A stretch of DNA of 64,000 nt from Paragemmobacter straminiformis (GTDB lineage Bacteria; Pseudomonadota; Alphaproteobacteria; Rhodobacterales; Rhodobacteraceae), in the NCBI RefSeq assembly GCF_014243445.1, contig NZ_JACLQD010000004.1, forward strand, positions 310,001 to 374,000. Direction: 5' to 3'. This document shows positions 30,281 through 37,956 of the stretch, piece after piece; within the stretch, counting starts at the first letter, position 1; every line of letters begins with the position of its first letter. The position numbers and the translations under genes were made by a program. The notes under the pieces were generated by a model. The model searched no databases. It had not been told where the DNA came from and worked only from the letters and a program-made list of their open reading frames with translations.

Positions 30281-30741
30281 CCACCCAAGCGGAAAAGAAA
30301 CAGATGCGCTCGGCCGCGCGGCTTTATGCCGTGCAGGCGCTGTTCCAGATGGAGGTTTCGGGCCAGACGGTCGAGACGATCCAGCGCGAGTTCGAGACGC
30401 ACCGTTTCGGGGAAATCCTTGATGACGTGGAAATGGCCGAGGGTGATTCCAAGCATTTCCGCGCCGTGGTCGACGGGGCGGTGAACTATCAGGCGAAGAT
30501 CGACCAGATGACCGACCGCGCGTTGGTCGCGAAATGGCCCATCGACCGGATCGACCCTGTGCTGCGCGCCCTGTTCCGCGCGGCTGGGGCCGAGATGGTG
30601 GATATGGACACGCCGCCCAAGGTGGTGATCAACGAATTCGTCGATGTGGCCAAGGCGTTCTTTCCGGAAGGCAAGGAATCGAAGTTCGTCAACGCGGTGC
30701 TGGACCATATGGCGCGCGAGGCGAAGCCCGAGGCGTTCTGA
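30277..30741 (+). CDS. nusB: transcription antitermination protein NusB
   Basis: A 154-residue all-helical RNA-binding protein that joins NusE on rRNA boxA. Conserved features are the basic start (EKKQMRSAARLYAVQALFQME), WPIDRIDPVLRALFRA and VVINEFVDVAKAFFPEGKESKFVNAVLD (read in two parts). It is translationally coupled to ribH by an ATGA overlap at 30277. Confidence 0.95.
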   Translation: MTTQAEKKQMRSAARLYAVQALFQMEVSGQTVETIQREFETHRFGEILDDVEMAEGDSKHFRAVVDGAVNYQAKIDQMTDRALVAKWPIDRIDPVLRALFRAAGAEMVDMDTPPKVVINEFVDVAKAFFPEGKESKFVNAVLDHMAREAKPEAF

Positions 30742-30844
30742 GGCTTGCCGAGGCGTTCTGCGGCCGGAACGCCGCAGGTGAACGCCGCACGTGAAAGCCG
30801 CACGGGGGGCTGTCTGCCCCCCGAGGGCGCGTGCCGCGCCCTTC

Positions 30845-30874
30845 CCCCCGAGGATATTTGAGCGGGTGTGAAAG
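30845..30874. repeat. half copy of the intergenic palindrome
   Basis: CCCCCGAGGATATTTGAGCG followed by GGTGTGAAAGAAGG lies in the 283-bp gap after nusB. It has no inverted partner, unlike the full elements. The rest of the gap holds no gene. Confidence 0.5.
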
Positions 30875-31024
30875 AAGGCCGGTCTGCGCCGGTCGGCGGG
30901 CCTGTGCCCTGCGCAAGAGGGGTGGGCCATTCGTCGCCATGCGACAGGGCTGCGGCAAAAAAGGTCTGGCGGGGCGCGCGAATCCGGTTAGGTTGGGGTC
31001 TGACATGATGAAGGGACTGCCCAG

Positions 31025-31348
31025 ATGCCCAAGCTCGTCCGTCTTTATATCGTAAGCGTGCTGATCGGATTCGCGCTTTCGGCAGGGTTTGTCGTGGCGC
31101 TGGTCGCGATGGATGTGGCGGGGCTGCGGGGGCTGATCCTTGGCTCGGAAATCGGCTGGGTCGCGGCGCTGATGATGGTTCTGTTCAACGGTGTGGTGTT
31201 TTCGGGCGTGCAATTCGCCATTGCGGTGATGCGGCTGGCCGAGGATGACGACACGGGGCCGCGCGGGGGCCGGATGATGCCGCTGCGCCCGATCCGCGTG
31301 GAAGCCGTGGCGCGGGTCAAGCCGGGTGTGGCGCGCCGTCCGCGCTGA
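31025..31348 (+). CDS. small two-helix membrane protein
   Basis: A 107-residue protein with two hydrophobic segments (about 6-30 and 43-68), a short negatively charged turn (RLAEDDDTGPRGG) and a basic, Arg-rich cytoplasmic tail. No named family is recognised. It has AAGGGA upstream and its own strong terminator downstream, so it is monocistronic. The function is unknown. Confidence 0.75.
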   Translation: MPKLVRLYIVSVLIGFALSAGFVVALVAMDVAGLRGLILGSEIGWVAALMMVLFNGVVFSGVQFAIAVMRLAEDDDTGPRGGRMMPLRPIRVEAVARVKPGVARRPR

Positions 31349-31374
31349 GATTTGCTGGCAGGGGCGTGATGCGG

Positions 31375-31400
31375 GGCCGGACCGAAGGGTTCGGCCTTTT
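31375..31400 (+). terminator. rho-independent terminator
   Basis: 9-bp stem GGCCGGACC / GGTTCGGCC (one G-U), tetraloop GAAG, then TTTT. It ends the small membrane protein transcript and lies 18 bp from the end of the convergent SDR gene. Confidence 0.9.
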
Positions 31401-31417
31401 GCGTTGGAGGGGCGCGG

Positions 31418-32242
31418 TTACAGCCAGGGGCGGAGCAGGGTTTCGCTTTCCGTCCAGAGGCGGCGGGCGGCGGTGCCGTCGGGGTCCTGGAAGTCGACGC
31501 GCATGGGGTGCGATTTGTCATAGACCTCGCCCCTTTGCCAGTCGGTGCCGGGCCTGCCCTGCACGAGGGCGACAAGCCGGTTGGCCGAGGTTTCGGGGCT
31601 GATGGTAAAAAGGTACTTCAGCGGCGAATGGTAGAGAAGGCGCATCACATGCGTCGTGTCGCGGGCAAAGGCGGTGCGGACCACGCCGGGGTGGAAGGCG
31701 ACCGCCGAGATGCCGTCGGCGCGGTGGCGACGGTCGAGTTCGCGGGTGAAGAGGATGTTTTCCAGCTTGCCATAGCCATAGGCTTTGGCGGGGCGGTAGT
31801 CGCGGGTGTTTTGCAGGTCGCCGATGTCGAAGCCCTTGCCGAAGATGTTGGCGGCCATGCTGGAGGTCTGGATCACCTTGGCGCGGCTTTCGGCGAGTTT
31901 GCCGAGCAGGAGGCGCGTCAGCAGGAAAGGGGCGAGGTGGTTGACCTGAAAGGTCCGCTCGAACCCGTCGGCGGTGACGCTGCGCCGGCCCATGATGCCG
32001 CCTGCGTTGTTGGCCAGCACGTCGATGCGGGGCAGCGAGCCAAGCGCCGAGGCGAGGCGGGCGACATCGTCGAGCCGCGCGAAATCGGCGATGTGGAAGG
32101 GCAGGCCGAGGCGTCTTGCCACCGCTTCGGTCTTGGCGGGCGAACGTCCGGCAAGAATGACATTGTGCCCTTGGGCGGAAAGCCGGGCGGCCGCTGCGGC
32201 ACCGATGCCGTCGCTGGCACCGGTGATGACGATTGTAAGCAT
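31418..32242 (-). CDS. SDR family oxidoreductase (retinol-dehydrogenase-like), behind a structured leader
   Basis: A 274-residue classical short-chain dehydrogenase. The NAD(P) motif is TGASDGIG, followed by NNAG, Ser in IQTSSMA and the catalytic Tyr/Lys in YGYGK. Length and the C-terminal half resemble the WWOX/retinol-dehydrogenase branch. AGGGG is spaced correctly before ATG 32242. The leader folds into a three-way junction and can alternatively pair with the ribosome site and start codon (see 32257-32340), so translation is probably controlled by the leader. The substrate is unknown. Confidence 0.88.
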   Translation of the reverse strand: MLTIVITGASDGIGAAAAARLSAQGHNVILAGRSPAKTEAVARRLGLPFHIADFARLDDVARLASALGSLPRIDVLANNAGGIMGRRSVTADGFERTFQVNHLAPFLLTRLLLGKLAESRAKVIQTSSMAANIFGKGFDIGDLQNTRDYRPAKAYGYGKLENILFTRELDRRHRADGISAVAFHPGVVRTAFARDTTHVMRLLYHSPLKYLFTISPETSANRLVALVQGRPGTDWQRGEVYDKSHPMRVDFQDPDGTAARRLWTESETLLRPWL

Positions 32243-32256
32243 GGCGCCCCTTACGG

Positions 32257-32340
32257 GTTACAGATGGGTGGCGGGCCCGCAGCGACCGTGGTCGGCATGG
32301 TTTCCCGAGAGCCAGAGGTCTCAGGTGGGCGCCAGGTAAC
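32257..32340 (-). promoter_or_regulatory. candidate riboswitch or thermosensor: three-way-junction leader of the SDR gene
   Basis: Read on the minus strand, the closing helix is GUUAC (32340-32336) with GUAAC (32261-32257), then UGGCG (32334-32330) with CGCCA (32273-32269) and CCC with GGG. Inside are two arms: CCUGAGA/UCUCGGG (32325-32304, 8-nt loop) and CGAC/GUCG (32294-32283). The segment UGGCGCCC (32334-32327) is also an exact 8-bp complement of GGGCGCCA (32249-32242), which covers part of the ribosome site AAGGGG and the A of the start codon. The two pairings exclude each other, as in translational riboswitches. No known class is recognised. Confidence 0.45.
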
Positions 32341-32529
32341 AGGACCAGGATCCTGCCAGAGCCAGCATCCATTCGTTTGCTTATCGGCCACTGGAAAAGA
32401 GCCTAGCACGCGAAGAGCAGCACCCGCCGCCCCAAGACATAGGCGCGTGCGGGCGGCGGGGCAAGGGCTGGCGGGCATGGAGGGCGCAAAAGCGGGTATG
32501 GTCGGCGCATTGCGGGGGGCTTGCAAGAT

Positions 32530-32544
32530 GTTCACCTTTGGTTC
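32530..32544 (+). promoter_or_regulatory. SOS box (LexA site) of mmcB
   Basis: GTTC-ACCTTTG-GTTC matches the alphaproteobacterial LexA consensus GTTC-N7-GTTC exactly, 13 bp before the chosen mmcB start. mmcB is a DNA-damage-inducible gene in related bacteria, which supports the call. Confidence 0.85.
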
Positions 32545-32556
32545 ATGTTTCTTTCC

Positions 32557-33027
32557 ATGAGCCAGCCCGTCGCAACCCTGCCCGAAACCCTTCCCGCCTT
32601 GCCCGGCCAGCGCCTTGCACGGGGGGTGTGCCGCGCGTTGCGGGGACTCGACTTTGTAACGGTGGAGGAGTTGGTGCCGACGCCGGGCCTGCGGGTCGAT
32701 GTGATGGGGTTGGGCCCCAAGGGCGAGGTCTGGGTGATCGAGTGCAAATCGGGGCGGGCGGATTACGCTGCCGACCGCAAGTGGCACCACTATCTGGAAT
32801 GGTGCGACCGCTTCTTCTGGGCGGTGGATGCCGATTTTCCGACAGCGCTTTTGCCCGAGGGCACGGGGCTTATCCTTGCCGATGCCTATGATGCGGAAGT
32901 GGTGCGGATGGGACCGGCGACGCCGCTGGCTCCGGCGCGGCGCAAGGTGATGGTGCAGAAATTCGCCCGCCATGCGGCCTTGCGCCTGCAGGGCCTGCGC
33001 GATCCGGCGGCGGGGATCTGGGTCTAG
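32557..33027 (+). CDS. mmcB: MmcB-family DNA repair protein
   Basis: A 156-residue protein of the MmcB family, tied to mitomycin C damage repair in Caulobacter. It has a PD-(D/E)XK-like nuclease core: an acidic residue in LRVDVMGLGPKGEVWVIECKSG provides the D..ExK pattern (Asp, then Glu-Cys-Lys). HHYLEWCDRFFWAV is a family signature. The start is taken at ATG 32557; ATG 32545 would lie directly on the SOS box. A LexA site overlaps the promoter, so it belongs to the SOS regulon. It overlaps the opposite-strand DUF6324 gene by 4 bp. Confidence 0.88.
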   Translation: MSQPVATLPETLPALPGQRLARGVCRALRGLDFVTVEELVPTPGLRVDVMGLGPKGEVWVIECKSGRADYAADRKWHHYLEWCDRFFWAVDADFPTALLPEGTGLILADAYDAEVVRMGPATPLAPARRKVMVQKFARHAALRLQGLRDPAAGIWV

Positions 33028-33251
33028 CGGCGCTTGGGCTTGCCGCCGGTCTGCGGCGCGCCATCGGCGACCAGACGGGCGGCTTCGGCGGCGGCGCGCA
33101 GCTCTTCGGCGATTTCCTCGGCCTCTTCGGGGTCGAAGTCGAGCGGGAGTTCGATGCCGCCCTCGGCCTCGACATAGATGCGGACCATCCCGAGGTCGGT
33201 CGGCCCGATCTGGATGTTGGCGGCGATGTCGCTTTGCTTGTCGATGCCCAT
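33024..33251 (-). CDS. DUF6324-like small protein
   Basis: A 75-residue protein: MGIDKQSDIAANIQIGPTD, then a beta segment (GMVRIYVEAEGGIELPLDF) and a Glu/Ala-rich helix (DPEEAEEIAEELRAAAEAAR), ending in a basic tail. It resembles a conserved short Rhodobacterales family of unknown function. A GGAAAG ribosome site precedes ATG 33251. It is convergent with mmcB. Confidence 0.7.
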   Translation of the reverse strand: MGIDKQSDIAANIQIGPTDLGMVRIYVEAEGGIELPLDFDPEEAEEIAEELRAAAEAARLVADGAPQTGGKPKRR

Positions 33252-33425
33252 TGGTCTTTCCCCGATAGCGCTTGGGGTTTGGCCTAGCGCGGGAACGCGC
33301 GGGTGGCAAGGCCGAGTAGCGGGGCAGGCCCGGCATGGCGCTTGGGGAGAGCTGCGAAATTCCGCAAGGGGGGCGGGCATCTGCCTCTTGCAATCATCCG
33401 GTCGGGGGGGTAAATCGCCCGCAGT

Positions 33426-33502
33426 GCAGCTTTAGCTCAGTTGGTTAGAGCACCAGATTGTGGATCTGGGGGTCCCCCGTTCGAGCCGGGGAAGCTGTAC
33501 CA
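33426..33502 (+). tRNA. tRNA-His (GTG), without G-1
   Basis: A 77-nt cloverleaf. Acceptor GCAGCTT/AAGCTGT (a G1-U72 pair), D-arm GCTCAGTTGGTTAGAGC, anticodon arm CCAGA-TTGTGGA-TCTGG with GTG at 33460-33462, and T-arm CCCCG/CGGGG. A73 and an encoded CCA follow. The base before G1 is T, so the nearly universal G-1:C73 pair is absent, as known for a group of alphaproteobacteria. Confidence 0.95.
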
Positions 33503-33552
33503 TCCTTCCCCATGAAATCGTTGGGCTTTTGCGGAACGCGGGGCGCCATTGC

Positions 33553-33583
33553 GTCCGACAGTCCGATGTTGTCCGTGTCGGAC
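33553..33583. repeat. 8-bp inverted repeat between tRNA-His and the toxin gene
   Basis: GTCCGACA (33553-33560) and TGTCGGAC (33576-33583) are perfect complements 15 bp apart, 80 bp before the PemK/MazF start. This could be an operator or a remnant of inserted DNA at the tRNA 3' end. Confidence 0.4.
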
Positions 33584-33662
33584 GGCGTATTCTGCTAGCC
33601 CTGCCATTTGCAGGCAAAGATGTGCCGCTGTATCGTCTGCCAATCTTTCGGTAGGTGGAGTT

Positions 33663-34061
33663 GTGCGATTGAAACTAAACTTTCATCCCCGGGCCGGTCA
33701 GGTGCTGATGTGCGACTTTCGCGGTTTTGAAGTTCCGGAAATGGTGAAGGTTCGTCCGGTGGTCGTTGTATCGCCACGCTTGCCCTATAGGGAACATATC
33801 GTCGCAATTGTTCCGTTGAGCCTCACCGCCCCGCAGCGCACATACCCGTTCACCGTCAGGCTTTCAAAAAACTACAATCCACTCGAAACCGAAGATCTGC
33901 CCGTTTGGGCTAAATGCGATATGCTGATGAACATCGGCCTGCATCGACTGAAAGGTTTCAAAGTCGACCGGCGAAAGTGGCTTACTCCGCAGACTACCGG
34001 CGATGACCTTGCAGCAGTTCGAGCAGGCGTCCTCGCTGCTTTGGGGCATGTCTGCTCGTAG
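33663..34061 (+). CDS. PemK/MazF-family toxin, no antitoxin visible
   Basis: A 132-residue protein. The start PRAGQVLMCDF matches the G-D-(V/I)-x-x-x-D-F entry of PemK/MazF mRNA interferases, then VKVRPVVVVSP and VAIVPLSLTAP form the SH3-like barrel, and WAKCDMLMNIGLHRL is the conserved VK..Q/M..T helix region. The start is a GTG at 33663 after GGTGGAG. No antitoxin gene is found within a few hundred bases on either side. Its base composition is less GC-rich than its neighbours and it follows a tRNA gene, which suggests acquisition. Confidence 0.75.
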   Translation: MRLKLNFHPRAGQVLMCDFRGFEVPEMVKVRPVVVVSPRLPYREHIVAIVPLSLTAPQRTYPFTVRLSKNYNPLETEDLPVWAKCDMLMNIGLHRLKGFKVDRRKWLTPQTTGDDLAAVRAGVLAALGHVCS

Positions 34062-34372
34062 AACTGAAACCTATTGTGATTTGCTGGAACCGCCGGATGC
34101 CACTAAATAATGCGTGTGTCCCGGTCTTCGGGCTTTAAGACCTAGAGTACTAGGCAGGTTGTTCGCCGAACGATGACAAGTTCAGAGCAGCCTAGATATT
34201 GTCACCGTCCCGAGGCCTCGCAGCAATGCGGGGCCTTGTGCTTTGAGTTGGCCCCGGTCTTTCAACCGAGGCTGTCCTTCTGTGAGAGGTGTCGCGCGGT
34301 GGCCAATAGAGTCCTGCCGCTTGCGTGCCGGACAGGTGGGCGGGTGCGGCGGGTTCGGGTTGGCGGAACGGG

Positions 34373-34398
34373 AAAAGCCCCGCTTTTTCGGGCGGGGC
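34373..34398 (-). terminator. rho-independent terminator of ssuA
   Basis: On the minus strand, GCCCCGC / GCGGGGC with an 8-nt loop followed by TTTTCC. A second 10-bp perfect hairpin (CCCGCGCCGC/GCGGCGCGGG, 34425-34450) stands between it and the ssuA stop. The remaining DNA back to 34,062 carries no gene. Confidence 0.8.
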
Positions 34399-34458
34399 GG
34401 GGCGCGGCGGGCGCGGGGAGGGGACCCGCGCCGCGATGCGGCGGCGCGGGCCGGGGGA

Positions 34459-35403
34459 TCAGGAAATCTTGGCGACCGCGTCTGCCACCGTGACCGGATT
34501 GGGCAGAAGGCCGAGCTTGAGGAATGTGTCGGCAACGGCCTGCTGGTCGGCCACGACCTGATCGTTGATCGGTGCCACGCCAAAGCTTTGGCGGCTGATT
34601 GCGGATTTCAGCACCTCTTCCGGAATGCCGGTCGTGGGTGACAGTTCGGCGGCGGCGGCATCGGGATTCGAGGTGATCCATGCACCCACCTCGGCGATGG
34701 CGGCGATCAGCTCTTTGGCTGCATCGGCATTGCCTTCGAGGAAGCTGCGGTCGCCTAGATAGAACTGGTAGTTCGGGGCAAGGCCTTCGGCATTGGCCAG
34801 AACCTTTGCACCGAGCGCGCTTTCGGCCGAGGCGAGGAAGGGGTCCCAGATCGCCCATGCATCGACGGCCTTGGTCTCGAAGGCGGGGCGCGCATCGGCG
34901 GGCGGGAGGAACACGGTTTCCACATCCTCATAGGCGAGACCTGCCGACTCGAGCGCCTTGACCAGCAGGTAATGCACGTTCGAGCCTTTGTTCAGGGCAA
35001 TCTTCTTGCCCTTGAGGTCTGCCACGCTGGCGATGGGGCTGTCGGCATGGACCAGAATGGCCTCGCCCTTCGGGGCGGGCGGTTCGAAGGCGAGGTAGGA
35101 CAGGCGCGGACCGGCCGCCTGCGCGAAGATCGGCGGGGCTTCGCCGGTTTGCGCGATGTCGAGCGCGCCGGCGTTCAGGGCCTCGAGCATCTGCGGGCCG
35201 GCGGCGAATTCCGACCATGTGACGCTATAGCCGAGTTTGCCGAGTTTGTCCTCGAGCAGGCCCTTGCCCTTGAGAAGAACGAGCGTGCCGTATTTCTGGA
35301 AACCGACGCGGATTTCCTTGGACTGCGCGAAGGCGGGCAGCGTCCCTGCCGCCGCGAAAGCCCCTGCCACGCCAAGCGCGAATTGCCGTCTGCTGATCGT
35401 CAT
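34459..35403 (-). CDS. ssuA: aliphatic sulfonate ABC transporter substrate-binding protein
   Basis: A 314-residue periplasmic binding protein of the SsuA/TauA type. The N-terminus MTISRRQFALGVAGAFAAAG is a signal of twin-arginine style cut near AFAQ. The mature part starts EIRVGFQKYGTLVLLKGKG and contains TGEAPPIFAQAAG and ALNKGSNVHYLLVKAL, typical of sulfonate binders. It is divergent from ssuCB with 437 bp between. It captures alkanesulfonates for desulfonation by SsuD in this region. ATG 35403 is used; the longer frame enters the promoter. Confidence 0.9.
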   Translation of the reverse strand: MTISRRQFALGVAGAFAAAGTLPAFAQSKEIRVGFQKYGTLVLLKGKGLLEDKLGKLGYSVTWSEFAAGPQMLEALNAGALDIAQTGEAPPIFAQAAGPRLSYLAFEPPAPKGEAILVHADSPIASVADLKGKKIALNKGSNVHYLLVKALESAGLAYEDVETVFLPPADARPAFETKAVDAWAIWDPFLASAESALGAKVLANAEGLAPNYQFYLGDRSFLEGNADAAKELIAAIAEVGAWITSNPDAAAAELSPTTGIPEEVLKSAISRQSFGVAPINDQVVADQQAVADTFLKLGLLPNPVTVADAVAKIS

Positions 35404-35451
35404 GTGAACCTCGTGGATCGTTGTGCCGCGCAGCGCCATCGCTGCGATCGG

Positions 35452-35486
35452 AGAAAAATCTATCTGTTTTGTCGTATATTGAAAGA
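35452..35486 (+). promoter_or_regulatory. copy of the organosulfur-region upstream motif
   Basis: AAAAATCT (35454-35461), 14 bases, then ATATTGAAAG (35476-35485). Both halves and the 14-bp spacing match the elements upstream of msuE and of the FAD-NAD(P) gene. It points toward ssuCB. A further exact copy of the second half, ATTTGGAATGG, lies at 35736-35746, 95 bp before ssuC. Confidence 0.45.
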
Positions 35487-35735
35487 CCTGCTGCCGGGGG
35501 GCGGGCGCGGGCGGCTGCCTGCCTGCAACGGTTGCGGAATGGCTGGAAACTGCGGGTTCCGGCGGGGTGCTTTCGTGCTGCAAGGCTATGAAGTTAAATG
35601 GATAAAGACAGGTTTGCGCGCCGGTGCGACTGCGGCGCGCTGTCGGGTCGGGGCGGCGTTGCGCTGCGCTTCGGGAGAATGGATTTGCTGTCTTGCAGGG
35701 CCAAAAAGCTGCGTTTCATCCCTTGGCGGGGTAGA

Positions 35736-35746
35736 ATTTGGAATGG
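35736..35746 (+). promoter_or_regulatory. ATTTGGAATGG element before ssuC
   Basis: The 11-mer is identical to the second half of the shared motif at msuE and the FAD-NAD(P) gene. Its distance to the start codon (about 95 bp) fits the 60-100 bp seen at the others. An AAAAAGCT stretch lies 25 bp upstream, i.e. 11 bp more than the usual 14. Confidence 0.4.
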
Positions 35747-35840
35747 CGGGAGCCACCCCCTTCGCCCATCTTGCAGCCCACAGTCCCGGCCTTTGCCGGG
35801 CGATGGGGCCTGCCCGAAAGCGCAGGATCACGAGGGTAAG

Positions 35841-36680
35841 ATGACAGCCGTAGACCCAGCCTTTCGATTCCCGACGCGGCAGGACCGCAAGTCCCTGCCG
35901 GTTGCGCGGCCCTGGCATCTGCGCCACGCGGCATGGCTTCCGTTTCTGGTGCCCGGATTGATCCTTGTCCTTTGGGAGATCGGCAGCCATGTGGGCCTGA
36001 TCTCGACGCAGATCCTGCCACGGCCGAGTGCGGTGCTGGTCAAGGCGTGGGATCTTGCGCTGACGGGCGAGTTGTTCCTGCATCTGGGGGTTTCGACGCT
36101 GCGGGCGCTTGGCGGTCTGGCCATCGGCGGAACGCTGGGCTTTGCGCTGGGGCTTGCCAACGGGCTGTCGGCGCGGTCGGCCCTGCTGACCGACACCTCG
36201 GTCCAGATGGTGCGCAACATCCCGATCCTTGCGCTGATCCCGCTGGTCATCATCTGGTTCGGCGTGGGCGAGACGGCGCGGCTGTTCCTCGTGTCGATTT
36301 CGGTCTTCTTTCCGATCTATATCAACACCTTCCACGGCGTGAGGAATGTCGATCCGCAGTTGATCGAAATGGGGCGCGCCTATGGCATGTCGCGGCGGAG
36401 CCTTTTCGGCAAGGTGATCTTTCCCGGTGCTCTGCCGTCGATCTTCGTCGGGCTGCGCTATGCCTTGGGGCTAATGTGGTTCGTTCTTGTCGTGGCCGAG
36501 ACTTTGGCCGCCAAGGCGGGATTGGGCTATATGGCGATGCAGGCGCGCGAGTTCATGATGCTTGACGTGGTGGTGCTTTCGATCCTGCTTTATGCGCTTT
36601 TGGGCAAGCTTGCCGATGTCGTCACCCGCGCGCTGGAAGTGCGCGCCCTTGCGTGGAATCCGGCCTATGCTCGACATTGA
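35841..36680 (+). CDS. ssuC: aliphatic sulfonate ABC transporter permease
   Basis: A 279-residue inner-membrane permease with about six helices. The EAA loop for ATPase contact reads [29 protein letters not shown] (in pieces). The core [25 protein letters not shown] and [16 protein letters not shown] match SsuC/TauC. ATG 35841 follows GAGGGTAAG. It overlaps ssuB by 14 bp and forms ssuCB with the Rrf2 gene just after. Confidence 0.92.
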   Translation: MTAVDPAFRFPTRQDRKSLPVARPWHLRHAAWLPFLVPGLILVLWEIGSHVGLISTQILPRPSAVLVKAWDLALTGELFLHLGVSTLRALGGLAIGGTLGFALGLANGLSARSALLTDTSVQMVRNIPILALIPLVIIWFGVGETARLFLVSISVFFPIYINTFHGVRNVDPQLIEMGRAYGMSRRSLFGKVIFPGALPSIFVGLRYALGLMWFVLVVAETLAAKAGLGYMAMQAREFMMLDVVVLSILLYALLGKLADVVTRALEVRALAWNPAYARH

Positions 36681-37464
36681 CCAGAGCGCCCTCGGGGCGG
36701 ACGTCGCCCTGATCGGCGTGGAAAAGCGGTTTGACGGCAACACCGTGCTGTCGCGGCTGGACCTGACGATCCGTGCCGGAGAGTTCCTGTCGATCGTGGG
36801 AAAATCGGGCTGCGGGAAAAGCACGCTGTTGCGGCTGTTGTCGGGATTGGACCAGCCGAGCAGCGGCGATATCCGCGTCGATGGACTGACGCCCGAGGAT
36901 GGCCGCGAGGACATACGCCTGATGTTTCAGGAGCCGCGCCTTTTGCCTTGGGCGCGGGTCATCGACAATGTGATGGTCGGCTTGCCGGAAGGTGGCCCCG
37001 TTGCCGAGCGGCACGCGCGGGCCGAGGCTGCGCTGCGCGAGGTGCAGCTTGCCGACAAGGCGGCGGAATGGCCGGCCAACCTGTCGGGTGGCCAGCGCCA
37101 GAGGGTGGCATTGGCGCGGGCGCTGGTGAGCCGGCCGCGCTTGCTGGCCTTTGACGAACCGCTTGGCGCGCTGGACGCGCTGACGCGGCTTGTCATGCAG
37201 GACCTGATTTTGCAGGTGAAGCGGGAAGAGGCGTTTACGGCCGTGCTTGTGACCCATGACGTCACCGAGGCCGTGGCGCTTTCAGATCGGGTCATCGTTC
37301 TTGATGCCGGACGGGTGGCGCGCGAGGTGGTGATCGACATTCCCCACCCCCGCCCGCGTGGCGATGCGCGGCTGGCGGCGCTCGAAGCCGAGATTCTGGG
37401 CGCGATCTTTGCCGAAGGCGGCCCCGTGCGGTCGGCGGCAGGTGGGACACAACTGTCAGGCTAG
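36667..37464 (+). CDS. ssuB: aliphatic sulfonate ABC transporter ATPase
   Basis: A 265-residue ATPase. Walker A is GKSGCGKST, the Q-loop [10 protein letters not shown] with the typical SsuB/TauB EPRLLPW, signature LSGGQRQR, Walker [13 protein letters not shown] and switch VTHDVTEA. It powers SsuC import of sulfonates bound by SsuA. It overlaps ssuC by 14 bp. Confidence 0.93.
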   Translation: MLDIDQSALGADVALIGVEKRFDGNTVLSRLDLTIRAGEFLSIVGKSGCGKSTLLRLLSGLDQPSSGDIRVDGLTPEDGREDIRLMFQEPRLLPWARVIDNVMVGLPEGGPVAERHARAEAALREVQLADKAAEWPANLSGGQRQRVALARALVSRPRLLAFDEPLGALDALTRLVMQDLILQVKREEAFTAVLVTHDVTEAVALSDRVIVLDAGRVAREVVIDIPHPRPRGDARLAALEAEILGAIFAEGGPVRSAAGGTQLSG

Positions 37465-37515
37465 CAATATCTGCCGGAAACGGGCATGTCTGCCCGAACT
37501 CCGGGAGTAAGCCGA

Positions 37516-37956
37516 ATGCTCAGCATGAAGGGGAAATACGCGCTCAAGGCGCTGTGCGAACTGGCCCGCCTTGCGCCCGGGCAGATCGCCGCATCGAGCG
37601 ATATCTCTGCGCGCAACGGGATTTCCAAGAAATTCCTCGACACGATTCTGGGCGATCTTCGCGCGGCGGGCATTGTGGCGACGCGCAAAGGGCGGTCGGG
37701 CGGCTATTTCCTTGCCCGCCCTGCCGACCTTGTGTCGGTGGGCGAGGTGCTTCGGCTGATCGATGGGCCGCTGGCGCCCATCGCCTGTGCCAGCCGCACG
37801 GCCTATGCGCCCTGCACCGATTGCGGCGATCCGGCCGCCTGTGCCGTGCGCGCGACGATGCTCGAGGTGCGTGACGCCATCGCCCGCGTGCTGGACGGCA
37901 AGACGCTGCGCGATATTGCCCTGATCGGACCCGCCGCGCTTATGGCTGCGGGCTGA
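37516..37956 (+). CDS. Rrf2-family regulator, probable sulfur regulator
   Basis: A 146-residue regulator. A winged helix (about 3-60: KGKYALKALCELARL, ISKKFLDTILGDLRAAGIV) and the wing RKGRSGGYFLARP match Rrf2. Four cysteines in the hinge (C-X8-C-X2-C-X5-C) could hold an Fe-S cluster, though the spacing differs from the usual IscR triad. It lies 51 bp after ssuB on the same strand. Co-transcription suggests that it senses sulfur supply and acts on the shared upstream motif. ATG 37516 is used; 37525 is possible. It overlaps the convergent RBBP9-like gene by 17 bp. Confidence 0.82.
   Translation: MLSMKGKYALKALCELARLAPGQIAASSDISARNGISKKFLDTILGDLRAAGIVATRKGRSGGYFLARPADLVSVGEVLRLIDGPLAPIACASRTAYAPCTDCGDPAACAVRATMLEVRDAIARVLDGKTLRDIALIGPAALMAAG

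Noticed and set aside
32257-32410. Cobalamin riboswitch or 6S RNA in the SDR leader
   Set aside because: GGGAA and CCCGC/CTGT-like words occur, but the AAAGGGAA–GGTG core and the downstream CCACTG half are missing, and no rod-shaped 6S fold or zapA/ygfA neighbourhood is seen.
33503-33662. Antitoxin gene before the PemK/MazF toxin
   Set aside because: Only a 28-codon frame (33511-33597) without antitoxin features is present.
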